Shown piece after piece: positions 7,867-17,820 of a DNA stretch of 44,704 nt. The notes beneath the pieces are model-generated. The model saw nothing but the letters and a program-made list of their open reading frames with translations, searched no databases and was not told the origin of the DNA. Position 1 is the stretch's first letter; the number at the start of each line of letters is the position of its first letter. The translations under genes and the position numbers were made by a program. Origin of the DNA: an uncultured Rikenellaceae bacterium (lineage in GTDB: Bacteria; Bacteroidota; Bacteroidia; Bacteroidales; Rikenellaceae); assembly GCA_947040435.1 (NCBI GenBank), contig CAMRBL010000008.1, positions 1-44,704 of the forward strand. The letters run 5' to 3'.

Positions 7867-9060
7867 CTATTTAGCTGTTTTCATACGACGATTTCTACGA
7901 CGAATATTTGCTTCCACGACATAATGGTCGATAAGTGGAGCAAGGGCATTCAATAATAGAATCGATAACATCATACCTTCTGGGTAACCTGGGTTCACAA
8001 CACGCGTTAATACTGCGATTACACCTATAAGGAATCCATAAATATATTTACCTACACAAGTTTGAGCCGAACTCACAGGATCGGTTGCCATAAAGACCGC
8101 ACCAAATGCAAATCCTCCAAGAAGTAGGTGGTAATACGCTGGCATATCCATATAAACATCACCTCCAATAACATTGAAGAGTAGTCCCATTAGGTAACCT
8201 CCAGCAAATACGCTAAGCATAATCTTCCAACTTGCAATCCCAGTGTAAAGAAGAATTGCAGCTCCAAGCATAATAGCTATAAAAGATGTCTCTCCGATAG
8301 ATCCGGGGATCGTTCCGATAAGAGAATCCATTGGAAGTGTACCCCAATCGAAAGATTTAGCTCCAGCCGTTGCAGCTTCAGATATTGCAGTAAGAGGAGT
8401 TGCTCCAGAGAATCCATCAACAAGACCTTGCCCATTAGATGAAGTTATATCAGCAACCCACACTTTTTCTCCTGAGATAAATGGAGTGTAAGCAAAGAAT
8501 ACAAATGCACGTGCAAGTAGAGCTGGGTTAAATATATTCATTCCCGATCCACCGAACACCTCTTTACCGATAATAACGGCAAAAGCAGTAGATACAGCAA
8601 CCATCCAAAGAGGCACATCCACTGGCATAACCAACGGAATCAACATACCCGATACAAGGAAACCCTCACTTAGTTCATGACCACGACTCTGCGCAAACGC
8701 AAATTCGATTCCAAGACCTACAACGTAAGATACAATAATAATAGGTAGTACTTTAAGTAGTCCGAACCAGAAGCAACCCAAAATATCAGAAGCAGCGGCA
8801 ACATCTCCAAAAGCTCTGAAGTGTTGTAGACCTACGTTGTACATACCAAATAGCAGTGCAGGCATAAGTGCCAAAACAACAACTATCATAACTCTCTTCA
8901 TGTCTATACAATCACGGATATGAGCACCTTTATTAGTCACTGTGTTAGGGACAAATAAGAATGTTTCAAATGCGTCAAATGTAGAGTGAAGTTTAGAAAA
9001 TTTGCCTCCCTTTTCGAAGTTAGGCTTAATCTTATCTACAAAATTTCTTAATTCTTTCAT
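7867..9060 (-). CDS. nqrB: Na+-NQR subunit B, covalent-FMN and Na+-translocating membrane subunit
   Basis: 397 residues, about ten membrane helices after a soluble N-terminus of about 53 residues. Thr221 in FSGATPLTAI (SGAT 218-221) is the site for covalent FMN. GSGMNIFNPALLARAFVFFA (171-190) is the conserved quinone/flavin region, and MATDPVSSAQT near the C-terminus is typical of NqrB/RnfD. It holds the FMN and riboflavin cofactors and much of the Na+ path. It begins 4 bases after the nqrA stop. Confidence 0.97.
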   Translation of the reverse strand: MKELRNFVDKIKPNFEKGGKFSKLHSTFDAFETFLFVPNTVTNKGAHIRDCIDMKRVMIVVVLALMPALLFGMYNVGLQHFRAFGDVAAASDILGCFWFGLLKVLPIIIVSYVVGLGIEFAFAQSRGHELSEGFLVSGMLIPLVMPVDVPLWMVAVSTAFAVIIGKEVFGGSGMNIFNPALLARAFVFFAYTPFISGEKVWVADITSSNGQGLVDGFSGATPLTAISEAATAGAKSFDWGTLPMDSLIGTIPGSIGETSFIAIMLGAAILLYTGIASWKIMLSVFAGGYLMGLLFNVIGGDVYMDMPAYYHLLLGGFAFGAVFMATDPVSSAQTCVGKYIYGFLIGVIAVLTRVVNPGYPEGMMLSILLLNALAPLIDHYVVEANIRRRNRRMKTAK

Positions 9061-9064
9061 ATTG

Positions 9065-10414
9065 TTAGCTAAGCTCTTTAATCATCGCGGTAATTCCGTC
9101 ACGCAAGATCTGCTGCATTTCGGTTTTAGATGGGTCAACAAATTCACATAGTGCCAAATCCTCTTCGATTACCTCATAAATTCCAAGGTTCTCCATTTTG
9201 TCAATATCATTGGCAAGGATTGCTTTAATAAGATATACTGGGTATATATCCATTGGTAGATACTTCTCATATAATCCTGAAAGGATAAAAGGACGCTCTC
9301 CACCATTTAAGTTTGTATCAAGTGCATACTTTTTAGATGGCATTAACCACGAGAAGTATGAACGAGACACAGAGAACTTTTGGAATCGAGGCATTGCCCA
9401 TCCAAATAGTTCATAATTATCTCCCTCAGGAATAACAGTAATTTGGTTAGAGTAAGGAGCAAAGTAGCCCTCTTTACAAACCGTAGTACCAGACAATGCA
9501 TCACCTTTAACGATACGCACATTCGGTTGTTTACAGTCATTAACTGTTATAACGCTATCAATTGCAGCACCAGTAATTAGTGATACATATTTAGGCTCTT
9601 TCAATTCGCTACCCGTAAGAGCGATTTTCTTTGTCATATCCACCTTACCCGTTGAGAATAGTTTTCCAACGATTGCAAGATTTTGAATATCAATTGTCCA
9701 AACAACCTCACCTTTATTTATAGGGTCAATGTTATGTATCTGAACACCAATATTACCTGCTGGATGTGCTCCAGAGAATGTATGTTTTTCAACACCTTTC
9801 AAATCTGCGAAACTTCCCTCTTTACCAGCCAATAGACTCAGGTTAACTTTACCCTCAGTTAGCTTTTTCAGAACGTCTATACCTTTTTGAAGATTTTTCA
9901 ACTCCCCTTCAAGTACATAGTTCAAATCTGCTGCAAGAGGCGCTGTATCAAAACTAGATACAAATATTGCCTTTGGCAGGTCAGAAAGATTTGCGATAAC
10001 ACCAAATGGACGCTGAATAAGCATTGACCACAAGCCACTATTTAATAGTGTGTTAACAACCTCTTGACGAGATAGTTTAGCTAAATCTTTAATTTCAAAT
10101 TGCTCATACTCTTGAATTGTAGCAGGAGTAACAACAACTTCTAAAATTTTACGTTTATCGCCTCTGTTTACGGCCTCAACAACTCCGCCGACAGGAGAGA
10201 CAAAGAGTACCGCAGGATTGTTCTTATCGAAGAACAATGGGGTTCCAGCCTTTACGACGTCACCAACTTTGACTAGCAGTTTTGGAGTCACTCCGATATA
10301 ATCAGAAGGGACAACCGCATAACGAGCTGCCATAGGTAGCTTAGTTAACGTTTTGTCTGCTGCGCCAAGGAGCTGAATATCAAGACCTCTCTTCAGTTTA
10401 ATAATGTTAGACAT
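9065..10414 (-). CDS. nqrA: Na+-NQR subunit A
   Basis: 449 residues, soluble, no signal peptide or membrane helix. The N-terminus (KLKRGLDIQLLGAAD) and the lipoyl-like stretch KLLVKVGDVVKAGTPLFFDK are typical of NqrA. HTFSGAHPAGNIGVQIHNIDP is the family's signature segment. NqrA sits on the cytoplasmic face, contacts NqrB and is linked to ubiquinone/menaquinone reduction. First gene of the operon, with a promoter-like box 54 bases upstream. Confidence 0.97.
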   Translation of the reverse strand: MSNIIKLKRGLDIQLLGAADKTLTKLPMAARYAVVPSDYIGVTPKLLVKVGDVVKAGTPLFFDKNNPAVLFVSPVGGVVEAVNRGDKRKILEVVVTPATIQEYEQFEIKDLAKLSRQEVVNTLLNSGLWSMLIQRPFGVIANLSDLPKAIFVSSFDTAPLAADLNYVLEGELKNLQKGIDVLKKLTEGKVNLSLLAGKEGSFADLKGVEKHTFSGAHPAGNIGVQIHNIDPINKGEVVWTIDIQNLAIVGKLFSTGKVDMTKKIALTGSELKEPKYVSLITGAAIDSVITVNDCKQPNVRIVKGDALSGTTVCKEGYFAPYSNQITVIPEGDNYELFGWAMPRFQKFSVSRSYFSWLMPSKKYALDTNLNGGERPFILSGLYEKYLPMDIYPVYLIKAILANDIDKMENLGIYEVIEEDLALCEFVDPSKTEMQQILRDGITAMIKELS

Positions 10415-10467
10415 TAGTTTTATTATTTATGTTTTTGATTAGATATTACAGTGTAAAAAAATCGTTA

Positions 10468-10502
10468 CAAATTTACGTTTTATTTTTTGATTGTTATTCA
10501 AA
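10468..10502 (-). promoter_or_regulatory. Probable promoter of the nqr operon
   Basis: Minus-strand TAAATTTG (10468-10475) fits TAnnTTTG. A TTTG (10499-10502) lies 23 bases upstream, slightly beyond the usual 19-21. The box is 54 bases before the nqrA ATG. Confidence 0.55.
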
Positions 10503-10552
10503 AAACAGTGTTTTTTTTCCTCTTCTACTAAATTAAATCAAACTAATAACAG

Positions 10553-10604
10553 AAAACGAAGATTTCAAAGAAATTTTAACTAATTTCTTTGAAATCTTCG
10601 TTTT
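10553..10604 (-). terminator. Strong hairpin terminator after the Ca2+ ATPase gene
   Basis: A perfect 23-bp inverted repeat (10553-10575 with 10582-10604) with a 6-base loop. It begins 20 bases after the ATPase stop. A/T-runs on the stem ends allow termination on the minus strand. It separates the rod/ATPase operon from the nqr promoter. Confidence 0.88.
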
Positions 10605-10623
10605 TTTACGTTGAGATTACTCT

Positions 10624-13191
10624 CTATTTTTTGAAGAATCTGTATACTTCGCCAGCAATAAATACTAGAGATGTTCCTCCAACAATCATTAACCACTCAT
10701 TAAGTGATAGTGGCGTTACTCTAAATAGTCCCCCACCAAATGACACGATAACAACCTGTCCAACAAGTATCACTAATAAGATTGCTAAAAACCATCTAGC
10801 ATCATTTAGTTTACTACATGCTAACTCTTTTGTTCCATATGCTTTAGCATTAAACATATTCCAGAATTGGAACATTACAAATACAGAGAAGAATATAGCT
10901 GAGAAGTGCGCTAACTCTGCACCTTCTAAGTTCTGTCCGTATCCAAAGAATATAGACAATAGAACTACAACGAATACTGACCCAACACCTACAATTGATT
11001 TCATCATCGATTTTGTGATAATAAAGTCCGTTGGTTTTCTAGGCTTATCCTTCATAACCTTAGGGTTTGGAGGTAGTGAAGCCAATGCCATTGCAGCAAA
11101 AGTGTCCATTATTATATTAACCCAAAGAATCTGTGTAACCGTCAGTGGCATTTCTGACCCAAATATAGATCCAAAGAATACAACGATTAGTGCAGTGAAG
11201 TTGATTGTAAGTTGAAACAGAACAAATCTTTGAATATTAACATAAAGAGATCTTCCCCACATAATAGCCGTAACTATACTTGCAAAAGAGTCATCAAGAA
11301 GGGTTATATCACTCGCCTCTTTAGCGACAGAAGTACCCGATCCCATAGACAAACCAACTTGCGCATAATTAAGAGCTGGTGCATCATTTGTTCCGTCTCC
11401 AGTCACAGCCACTACCTCACCTTTTTGTTGAAGAAGCTTAACTAGACGTTGTTTATCAAGCGGTCTAGCTCTAGACATAATTTTAATATCCCCTACTCTT
11501 TCAAGAAGCTCTTCATCTGACATTTGACCAAATTCGACTCCAGTTATTTCGTTTCTATCTCCGTCAACATCGTCACTCCACAACCCTACCTGACGAGCAA
11601 TCTCTCTGGCAGTGATAGAAGTATCACCCGTAACCATTTTAATATTTATCCCAGCATTAAGGCAATTCTGCACCGCTACTGGCACATCTAATCTTACAGG
11701 ATCAGAGATTGCAGCAACAGCGATAAACTCCAATGATTTAGATTCAATAGCCTCCTCACAACTCTGAGCAGAAGTACTACACATTGCAAAACCTAGCGTA
11801 CGCATAGCCTTACCTTGAAACCCTCTCAAACTAGCCTCAATTTTTTGTTGATTTCCATCCTCTTTACATAGAGCTCTAACAATCTCAGGTGCACCTTTTA
11901 TATATAGTATATTCTGACCCTCACCTTTTATCAAGGTAGCCATATATTTACGCTCCGTTGTAAATGTCATCTGATCTACAACCTCACCTTTAGCTCTCTC
12001 TTCAGCATAATCAACACCAAGGTCCTTCAACCATAAAAGAAGGGCTCCTTCCGTAGGATTTCCGATTACAGCACCTTCTTTATCGACAAAAGCTGTTGAG
12101 TTTACAGCAATCGCTGTATTCATCACCTCTTGAGAGTAGTTGTTGTATCCTGTCATTTCGTATACCCTCATCTGATTTTGAGTAAGAGTACCCGTCTTAT
12201 CCGTACAAATAACTGTCACTGCTCCCATAGTTTCGCAAGCGTGCATCTTACGCACAAGGTTATTTGTTTTTAGCATACGTCTCATACTCATCGCAAGACT
12301 AAGTGTAATACTCATAGGCAACCCCTCTGGAATAGCCATCACCATCAACGCAACAGAGATCATAAAGTACTCTAACACACTCTTTGTGATATGCAACCAA
12401 TCATCGGTTATCAAATCCTTAGTAAAGAACACACCCTTAATAATCAACACTAAGAATATAAGTATCGATAGAGCAGTTCCAATTTTACCAATAATAACAG
12501 ATAGTTTATCTAGTTGCTTATTAAGAGGTGTTTTTTCATCAGTTGATATTGTACTCTGTTCAGCAACCTTACCAAATTCAGTATTATCACCAACTCTCTG
12601 CACCTCCATAATACCGTGTCCCTCAACAACTGAAGTCCCACGCATAAGCATATTTGACGGATATGTCGCTTCGTCATCAAATAACTTCTCGTCCGTAGTT
12701 TTTGAGATCATCGGCTCACCAGTGAGTGTTGACTCATTAATATTTAGCGACATAGCCTCTAATATCACTCCATCAGCAGCAACCTCTTCGCCGCTCTCCA
12801 AGACAATAATATCACCAACGACAACATCACGTCTAGGAATAGTCATAATATCACCCTCACGAATCACCTTTATAGCGACATCATCATTGACCGTATTAAG
12901 TATATCGAATCTACGTTTAGCATCATATTCGAACCAAAATGCTACACCCGTAGCTAAGAATATTGCACTAAAGATTCCTATTGTCTCCAAATACTCACCT
13001 TCAATAATCGCAATGACTAGAGACAGACAAGCAGCAACAATTAGCACTTTAATAATAGGGTCATTAAACTTCTCAATGAAGAGATGCCACACAGACTCTT
13101 TTTTCACGGGTGTAATTACATTATCACCATGAGTTTCTCGACTTTTAAGCACCTCATCAGCACTTAACCCTTTAAATTTATTGTCAACCAT
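10624..13191 (-). CDS. P-type Ca2+-translocating ATPase, P2B (PMCA-like)
   Basis: 855 residues. In order: cation-ATPase N-terminal domain, actuator domain with STLTGEP (154-160), M4 with IPEGLP (287-292), phosphorylation site DKTGTLT (Asp331), nucleotide-binding domain with KGAPE (432-436), and hinge VTGDGTNDAP (596-605). M6 reads LWVNIIMDTFAAMALASLPP, with Asn692 and Asp696. This NxxxD pattern and the PEGLP motif match plasma-membrane Ca2+ pumps rather than Na+/K+ or SERCA pumps. It would export Ca2+ across the inner membrane. It starts 16 bases after the rodA stop with no terminator between, so it is probably part of that operon. Substrate is inferred from motifs only. Confidence 0.87.
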   Translation of the reverse strand: MVDNKFKGLSADEVLKSRETHGDNVITPVKKESVWHLFIEKFNDPIIKVLIVAACLSLVIAIIEGEYLETIGIFSAIFLATGVAFWFEYDAKRRFDILNTVNDDVAIKVIREGDIMTIPRRDVVVGDIIVLESGEEVAADGVILEAMSLNINESTLTGEPMISKTTDEKLFDDEATYPSNMLMRGTSVVEGHGIMEVQRVGDNTEFGKVAEQSTISTDEKTPLNKQLDKLSVIIGKIGTALSILIFLVLIIKGVFFTKDLITDDWLHITKSVLEYFMISVALMVMAIPEGLPMSITLSLAMSMRRMLKTNNLVRKMHACETMGAVTVICTDKTGTLTQNQMRVYEMTGYNNYSQEVMNTAIAVNSTAFVDKEGAVIGNPTEGALLLWLKDLGVDYAEERAKGEVVDQMTFTTERKYMATLIKGEGQNILYIKGAPEIVRALCKEDGNQQKIEASLRGFQGKAMRTLGFAMCSTSAQSCEEAIESKSLEFIAVAAISDPVRLDVPVAVQNCLNAGINIKMVTGDTSITAREIARQVGLWSDDVDGDRNEITGVEFGQMSDEELLERVGDIKIMSRARPLDKQRLVKLLQQKGEVVAVTGDGTNDAPALNYAQVGLSMGSGTSVAKEASDITLLDDSFASIVTAIMWGRSLYVNIQRFVLFQLTINFTALIVVFFGSIFGSEMPLTVTQILWVNIIMDTFAAMALASLPPNPKVMKDKPRKPTDFIITKSMMKSIVGVGSVFVVVLLSIFFGYGQNLEGAELAHFSAIFFSVFVMFQFWNMFNAKAYGTKELACSKLNDARWFLAILLVILVGQVVIVSFGGGLFRVTPLSLNEWLMIVGGTSLVFIAGEVYRFFKK

Positions 13192-13207
13192 ATTATATTA
13201 AATTTTA

Positions 13208-14644
13208 TTAAATTGCAGATTCTCGTTTAGTTAAATCCATTTTAATAGCTATAAACAAAAGTATTGTGAATGCTACTAAAGATGATCCACCATAGCTAAA
13301 AAACGGTAGTGGAATCCCAATTACTGGCACAAGCCCAATCGTCATTCCAATATTTATAAATATATGAAAGAATAGTATCGAGGCGACAGAGTAGCAGTAT
13401 ATTCTACCAAATGAGTCCGCTTGCCTCTCTCCCATCTTCATTAATCTTATTATTAACGTACAAAATAGCGATATAACGGCAATAGTACCGATAAATCCCC
13501 ACTCTTCACCAACCGTACAGAATATAAAATCAGTACTCTGTTCAGGCACAAATTTATATTTTGTTTGCGTCCCTTCTAAAAATCCTTTTCCATACAAACC
13601 ACCCGATCCTATCGCTATTTTCGACTGGTTGACATTATACCCCCACCCTCTAAGGTCATTTTCAACCCCTAATAAATCGAGTATTCTTTTCTGTTGATGA
13701 GTCTGCACTACATTTTCGAATAGATAATCAATTGTAGCGACAAAGGTAATAGAACTAAATAACAGAACAATAAATAGTGTTATATTTTTGAATCTATATC
13801 TATAAGCATATATAGCCACTAGCCCCATAGATAATAGTATTGATATTTCGATAGCCAACACCATGCTAATTGCCCCTGAAAACAGAGTCCAACTCAACAG
13901 AAATATACCTATGGATAGAAGTGCTATATAAGATAGATATATAATCTTCTCTCTCCAGCATCCATTCATAATCCCCTCACATACGACACAAAATAGAAGT
14001 ATTAATATTATAACACTAACTGGTGTTATAAGGAAAGACACAATAAATAGCGTTATCATCAAAGCTACAGCAATATATATGTACCCTGTAAATCCCTCTC
14101 TATATAGTACTATTAAGAAAGAGGTGTATACAATTGCCGAACCCATATCATTTTGCATTACGACCACACAAAAAGGTAGCCCCAATATCAGCACCACCCG
14201 AATAAAGTCCGAAAATTTATGGAAGCTAAATCCATAGTAGCTCATAAACCTAGCTATTGCGAGAGACGTAGTGACCTTAGCTAGTTCAGTTGGTTGAAAC
14301 CCAACAGGACCAATCATAATCCACGATTTAGCTCCATTAATTTCATCTCCAAAAATAAGAACAGCTATGAGAAGTAGTATTGATGCTACGTATAGCGGGT
14401 ATGCAAAAACATGATAAAATCGGCTATCAACAAGGAGTATTACTAGCCCTACAACAGCACATATCCCCATCCAAACAATCTGCATTCCAGAACGTTGTCC
14501 TAAATCAAATATTCCGCTCTGGGTATCGTCATACACAGAAGCATATATATTCAACCACCCCATGAATACCAAAAGGAGATAGACAAGAATTGTAATCCAA
14601 TCAATACTCCCTAATAGTGTCGAATTATCTCTTCTATTTATCAT
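13208..14644 (-). CDS. rodA: RodA, SEDS peptidoglycan glycosyltransferase
   Basis: 478 residues, about ten to twelve membrane helices. SEDS-family segments are GPVGFQPTELAKV, VVMQNDMGSAIVY, GIGSGGLYGKGF (here KIAIGSGGLYGKGF), FVPEQSTDFIFCTVGEEWGF and IPLPFFSYGGSS. It polymerises lipid II into glycan during side-wall growth with PBP2 in the inner membrane. It is longer than E. coli RodA (370) because of extra hydrophobic segments between about residues 180 and 300. Such long forms are usual in Bacteroidota as I recall. It overlaps the PBP2 gene by 11 bases. Confidence 0.95.
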   Translation of the reverse strand: MINRRDNSTLLGSIDWITILVYLLLVFMGWLNIYASVYDDTQSGIFDLGQRSGMQIVWMGICAVVGLVILLVDSRFYHVFAYPLYVASILLLIAVLIFGDEINGAKSWIMIGPVGFQPTELAKVTTSLAIARFMSYYGFSFHKFSDFIRVVLILGLPFCVVVMQNDMGSAIVYTSFLIVLYREGFTGYIYIAVALMITLFIVSFLITPVSVIILILLFCVVCEGIMNGCWREKIIYLSYIALLSIGIFLLSWTLFSGAISMVLAIEISILLSMGLVAIYAYRYRFKNITLFIVLLFSSITFVATIDYLFENVVQTHQQKRILDLLGVENDLRGWGYNVNQSKIAIGSGGLYGKGFLEGTQTKYKFVPEQSTDFIFCTVGEEWGFIGTIAVISLFCTLIIRLMKMGERQADSFGRIYCYSVASILFFHIFINIGMTIGLVPVIGIPLPFFSYGGSSLVAFTILLFIAIKMDLTKRESAI

Positions 14645-16451
14645 ATACTGAGTAGTCTATTTTCTGTTCTTTAACATAATTAATGAGTGGTAATCGACTC
14701 GAACTAATAGTATCTGTCAAATACTTCTCCACGATCAAGCTTGCAACTGGCGCAGCAATTCGTGCACCGAATCCACCATTCTCAACATATACAGAGACTG
14801 CAATTTTAGGGTTGTTTTTTGGTGCAAAGCACATAAAAGTTGAGTGGTCCTCACCTCTCGGATTCTGTGCAGTTCCAGTCTTCCCACAAACATCAAGTCC
14901 TGGAATATATGCAACTCTTGCTGTCCCCTGCTCCTTGTGCACGGCATCGAACATACCCTCCACAACTGGATTAAAATGGAGTGCATCGACCATCGTGTTA
15001 TGTTTCTCATAGAAACGTGAATCTATTGAGTCTTGATTATGTATTTTACTCACCACGTGTGGAGTATAGTAGTGGCCTCTATTTGAGATTATGGCTGCTA
15101 GATTTGCCATCTGAAGAGGAGTACATCCAAGTTCACCCTGCCCGATAGAGAGCGATATAACAGTTAGTGAGTTCCAACGACTATTATAATATTTATTGTA
15201 GAAATCTGCTGTTGGAACATACCCTTTTAACTCTCCGTTAAAATCAGTATTAAGATCTACACCAAATCCGAAACTTTTAACATATTCACTCCAAACATCC
15301 AACCCCTTCTTAACACTTCCATACTTTTTGTTATCAATAATATCTCTCATCACGTAACAAAAGAATGCGTTACAAGACGCCCTTACGGCGTAGTCCAGAT
15401 TCACTGGTGAGATATGATTATGACACTTTACTCCACGTCCGACAGTATATCCACCAGCGCACGGGTACTTAATGTTAGGAGTCAAAACCTCCTCTTGTAG
15501 TCCAATTAGACCATTAACAATTTTAAATATTGATCCTGGAGGATAGTTTGCCATTACAGCTCTATTGAATAGAGGTCTACGCTTATTATTCAATAACTTC
15601 ATGTAGTTATTACCACGCTGTCTACCAACAAGCTCATCAGGATCATACGTTGGAGTGTTTACCATCATAATAATCTCACCTGTACTTGGTTCTATGGCAA
15701 CAATACTTCCGACTTTACCCTCAAGTAGTTCCTCTCCGAACTTTTGCAACTCTGCATCTATTGAACATGTTATACTTGTTCCAGGAACAGGCAGAGTATC
15801 GTAAGCACCTTCGGCATATGACCCTTGAGATACTCCATGCACATTGACCATATTAATCTTAACACCTTTTGTGCCTCTTAAAACTGATTCATATGCGCTC
15901 TCAAGGCCAGTCATTCCAATATAATCACCACTACGATAGTAGTTATTTTGCTTTATAATTCTATCATTCACCTCACCTACATATCCAAGTAAGTTCCCTG
16001 CAATTTTCTGAGGGTATGATCTAATAGTTCTATTTATTGTGTAGAAACCTTTAATATTTAGCTCGTCAAATCTTAATTTCTCCTCCTTTGTAAGTTGTTT
16101 TATAATAACAGAAGCTCTTCTTCTTGAATAACGCACCGCTTTTTGAAACTCTTTAACTAGTTTCTCCTTCGGCACACCAATAAGTGTTGCCATCCTTAGT
16201 GTATCAAAAGGTTCAACATCTATCGGGATCGCCATCAAATCATACGACTCTCTACTTTGGACGATATACTTACCATTTCTATCAAACACCTCTCCACGTG
16301 AAGGGTACTTAACTTCATACCTCATCACATTATTTGCAGATTTCTCTTTATATTTACTGTCAATCACCTGTAAATAAAGTAATCTCGCCCCGATAATCAC
16401 AAATACTGTGACTACAAAGATTTGCAAAACTTTAATTCTAAAATTTTTCAT
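14634..16451 (-). CDS. mrdA: Penicillin-binding protein 2, elongation transpeptidase
   Basis: 605 residues. One N-terminal membrane helix (about 8-27), then the PBP dimer domain (RGEVFDRNGKYIV; VNDRIIKQNNYYRSGDYIGM), then the transpeptidase domain. Active-site motifs are SxxK in YPPGSIFKIVNG, SxN in VRASCNAFFCYV and KTG in CGKTGTAQNPRGEDHS. It cross-links peptidoglycan in the periplasm as RodA's partner in the elongasome. It starts 2 bases after mreD and overlaps rodA, so translation is tightly coupled. Confidence 0.95.
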   Translation of the reverse strand: MKNFRIKVLQIFVVTVFVIIGARLLYLQVIDSKYKEKSANNVMRYEVKYPSRGEVFDRNGKYIVQSRESYDLMAIPIDVEPFDTLRMATLIGVPKEKLVKEFQKAVRYSRRRASVIIKQLTKEEKLRFDELNIKGFYTINRTIRSYPQKIAGNLLGYVGEVNDRIIKQNNYYRSGDYIGMTGLESAYESVLRGTKGVKINMVNVHGVSQGSYAEGAYDTLPVPGTSITCSIDAELQKFGEELLEGKVGSIVAIEPSTGEIIMMVNTPTYDPDELVGRQRGNNYMKLLNNKRRPLFNRAVMANYPPGSIFKIVNGLIGLQEEVLTPNIKYPCAGGYTVGRGVKCHNHISPVNLDYAVRASCNAFFCYVMRDIIDNKKYGSVKKGLDVWSEYVKSFGFGVDLNTDFNGELKGYVPTADFYNKYYNSRWNSLTVISLSIGQGELGCTPLQMANLAAIISNRGHYYTPHVVSKIHNQDSIDSRFYEKHNTMVDALHFNPVVEGMFDAVHKEQGTARVAYIPGLDVCGKTGTAQNPRGEDHSTFMCFAPKNNPKIAVSVYVENGGFGARIAAPVASLIVEKYLTDTISSSRLPLINYVKEQKIDYSVYDK

Positions 16452-16453
16452 TA

Positions 16454-16972
16454 CTATAGGCGTAATATAGGTTTATGTTGAAATGCAATTGATACAAAGA
16501 ATACCAATAAGACTGAAACTATACTAGTTAATATAATTTGGAGTATTGTTATATATACAAACTCGACAGATAGAGTCTCTAGGGAGAAAAATATTATACA
16601 ATGTAGCAGACAGAAAAGTATGCTATATCTCAACATACGGACTATGCCCAAACGCTGCATGCTCGGCACACCACCATCACGAACAAGCTCTTTACCAATT
16701 GATATATCGAGAATAAACGCTCTAAAGTAAGCAGTAAATAGAGATGCCATTGTATTAACCCCCATAGTTAGCATCGATACATCCATCACTACTCCCATCA
16801 CTAGTCCCAACAGAAGTACATATATACTTGCCATCTCCATTGGCAGGAGCATAACAAAAGCGATATATACAAATGGACTAATATATATATTCAAATCTAA
16901 GTTATTGAATAACAACACTTGCAATAATAGTACTACAATAAATAGTGCTCCGAATTTTATTCCGTAATACAT
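16454..16972 (-). CDS. mreD: MreD-like rod-shape membrane protein
   Basis: 172 residues, about five membrane helices and little soluble sequence. Weakly conserved family, identified mainly by its place between mreC and PBP2 with gaps of 3 and 2 bases and by its size. Segment PMEMASIYVLLLGLVMGVVM resembles MreD helices. It links the cytoplasmic MreB filament to MreC and the PBP2-RodA synthase in the inner membrane. Confidence 0.87.
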   Translation of the reverse strand: MYYGIKFGALFIVVLLLQVLLFNNLDLNIYISPFVYIAFVMLLPMEMASIYVLLLGLVMGVVMDVSMLTMGVNTMASLFTAYFRAFILDISIGKELVRDGGVPSMQRLGIVRMLRYSILFCLLHCIIFFSLETLSVEFVYITILQIILTSIVSVLLVFFVSIAFQHKPILRL

Positions 16973-16975
16973 AGT

Positions 16976-17803
16976 CTAAATATTATTATATTTCTCTTCT
17001 AGAGCCTTACGCTCCTCTAGATTATTATATTTCACAAGCAGCACTCGCCTAACTGCCGCCATATCAGCAAACAACTTCACTTTAACATCAAAGAGTAGTG
17101 ATTCTTTAAGTTCAAAGCTTTCGACACTACCAATCATTATACCTGGCGGATATATTGACGAAAAGCTTGTTGTGTATATTGTATCTCCACGATTAATCTG
17201 CGCATATCTAGGAATATCAGAGAGTACAATATTCTCATGGCTCATTCCGTCCCAATATATTGGACCATACCACCCTGACTTACCTATCTGTCCACTACTT
17301 TTAAAGTCTCTATTCAAGAGAGATATCCCTAACGAGAATGAGTCACTACACTCAACCACATATCCCACAACAAATCCATCAATCGACACAATTGCCATGT
17401 TCTCTTCTATTCCATCTCTCTTACCTTTATCTATAGTGATATAGTTTTTCTGTCTTGAAATTGTATTATTGATAATATTTGCACTTGTATACACATACTC
17501 CACACTATCGAATGCAACAACAGATGTATCAGATAGTTGCACACTAAGTCTACTTCTCTCTAGCTCATTTTTAAGATCAATAATTTCAGACGTTAGCACT
17601 TCGTTCTCTTTTTGGAGGTTGAAGTATGCTTCAATTCCAGATGTACAACTATAAAAAGAAGCTACTACTTCATTAGATATAGGTAATAATATTGCTTTTG
17701 TATAACTTGAGCTATTGACATAGAAATGCAGTGCTGCTACCTCCAATATAATGAAGAGTAACAGCACATATACTTTTTTAACAAATAGAATAAACCTATA
17801 CAT
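16976..17803 (-). CDS. mreC: MreC rod-shape-determining protein
   Basis: 275 residues. One N-terminal helix (about 8-28), a short coiled coil (about 60-85: KENEVLTSEIIDLKNELERS), then two beta-barrel subdomains. Family segments are NYITIDKGKRDGIEENMAIV, GFVVGYVVE and IPRYAQINRGDTIYTTSFSSIYPPGIMIG. It is a periplasmic scaffold activating PBP2-RodA. It begins 17 bases after mreB. Confidence 0.94.
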   Translation of the reverse strand: MYRFILFVKKVYVLLLFIILEVAALHFYVNSSSYTKAILLPISNEVVASFYSCTSGIEAYFNLQKENEVLTSEIIDLKNELERSRLSVQLSDTSVVAFDSVEYVYTSANIINNTISRQKNYITIDKGKRDGIEENMAIVSIDGFVVGYVVECSDSFSLGISLLNRDFKSSGQIGKSGWYGPIYWDGMSHENIVLSDIPRYAQINRGDTIYTTSFSSIYPPGIMIGSVESFELKESLLFDVKVKLFADMAAVRRVLLVKYNNLEERKALEEKYNNI

Positions 17804-17820
17804 TATTTAAATCATAAAGA

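Noticed and set aside
10589..11215. Plus-strand 208-residue ORF opposite the Ca2+ ATPase
   Set aside because: Shadow of the ATPase C-terminal region; no domain or promoter, low-complexity composition.
12386..13132. Plus-strand 248-residue ORF opposite the Ca2+ ATPase N-terminal half
   Set aside because: Antisense shadow, rich in Ser, Thr and Ile as expected from a complementary frame; no motif.
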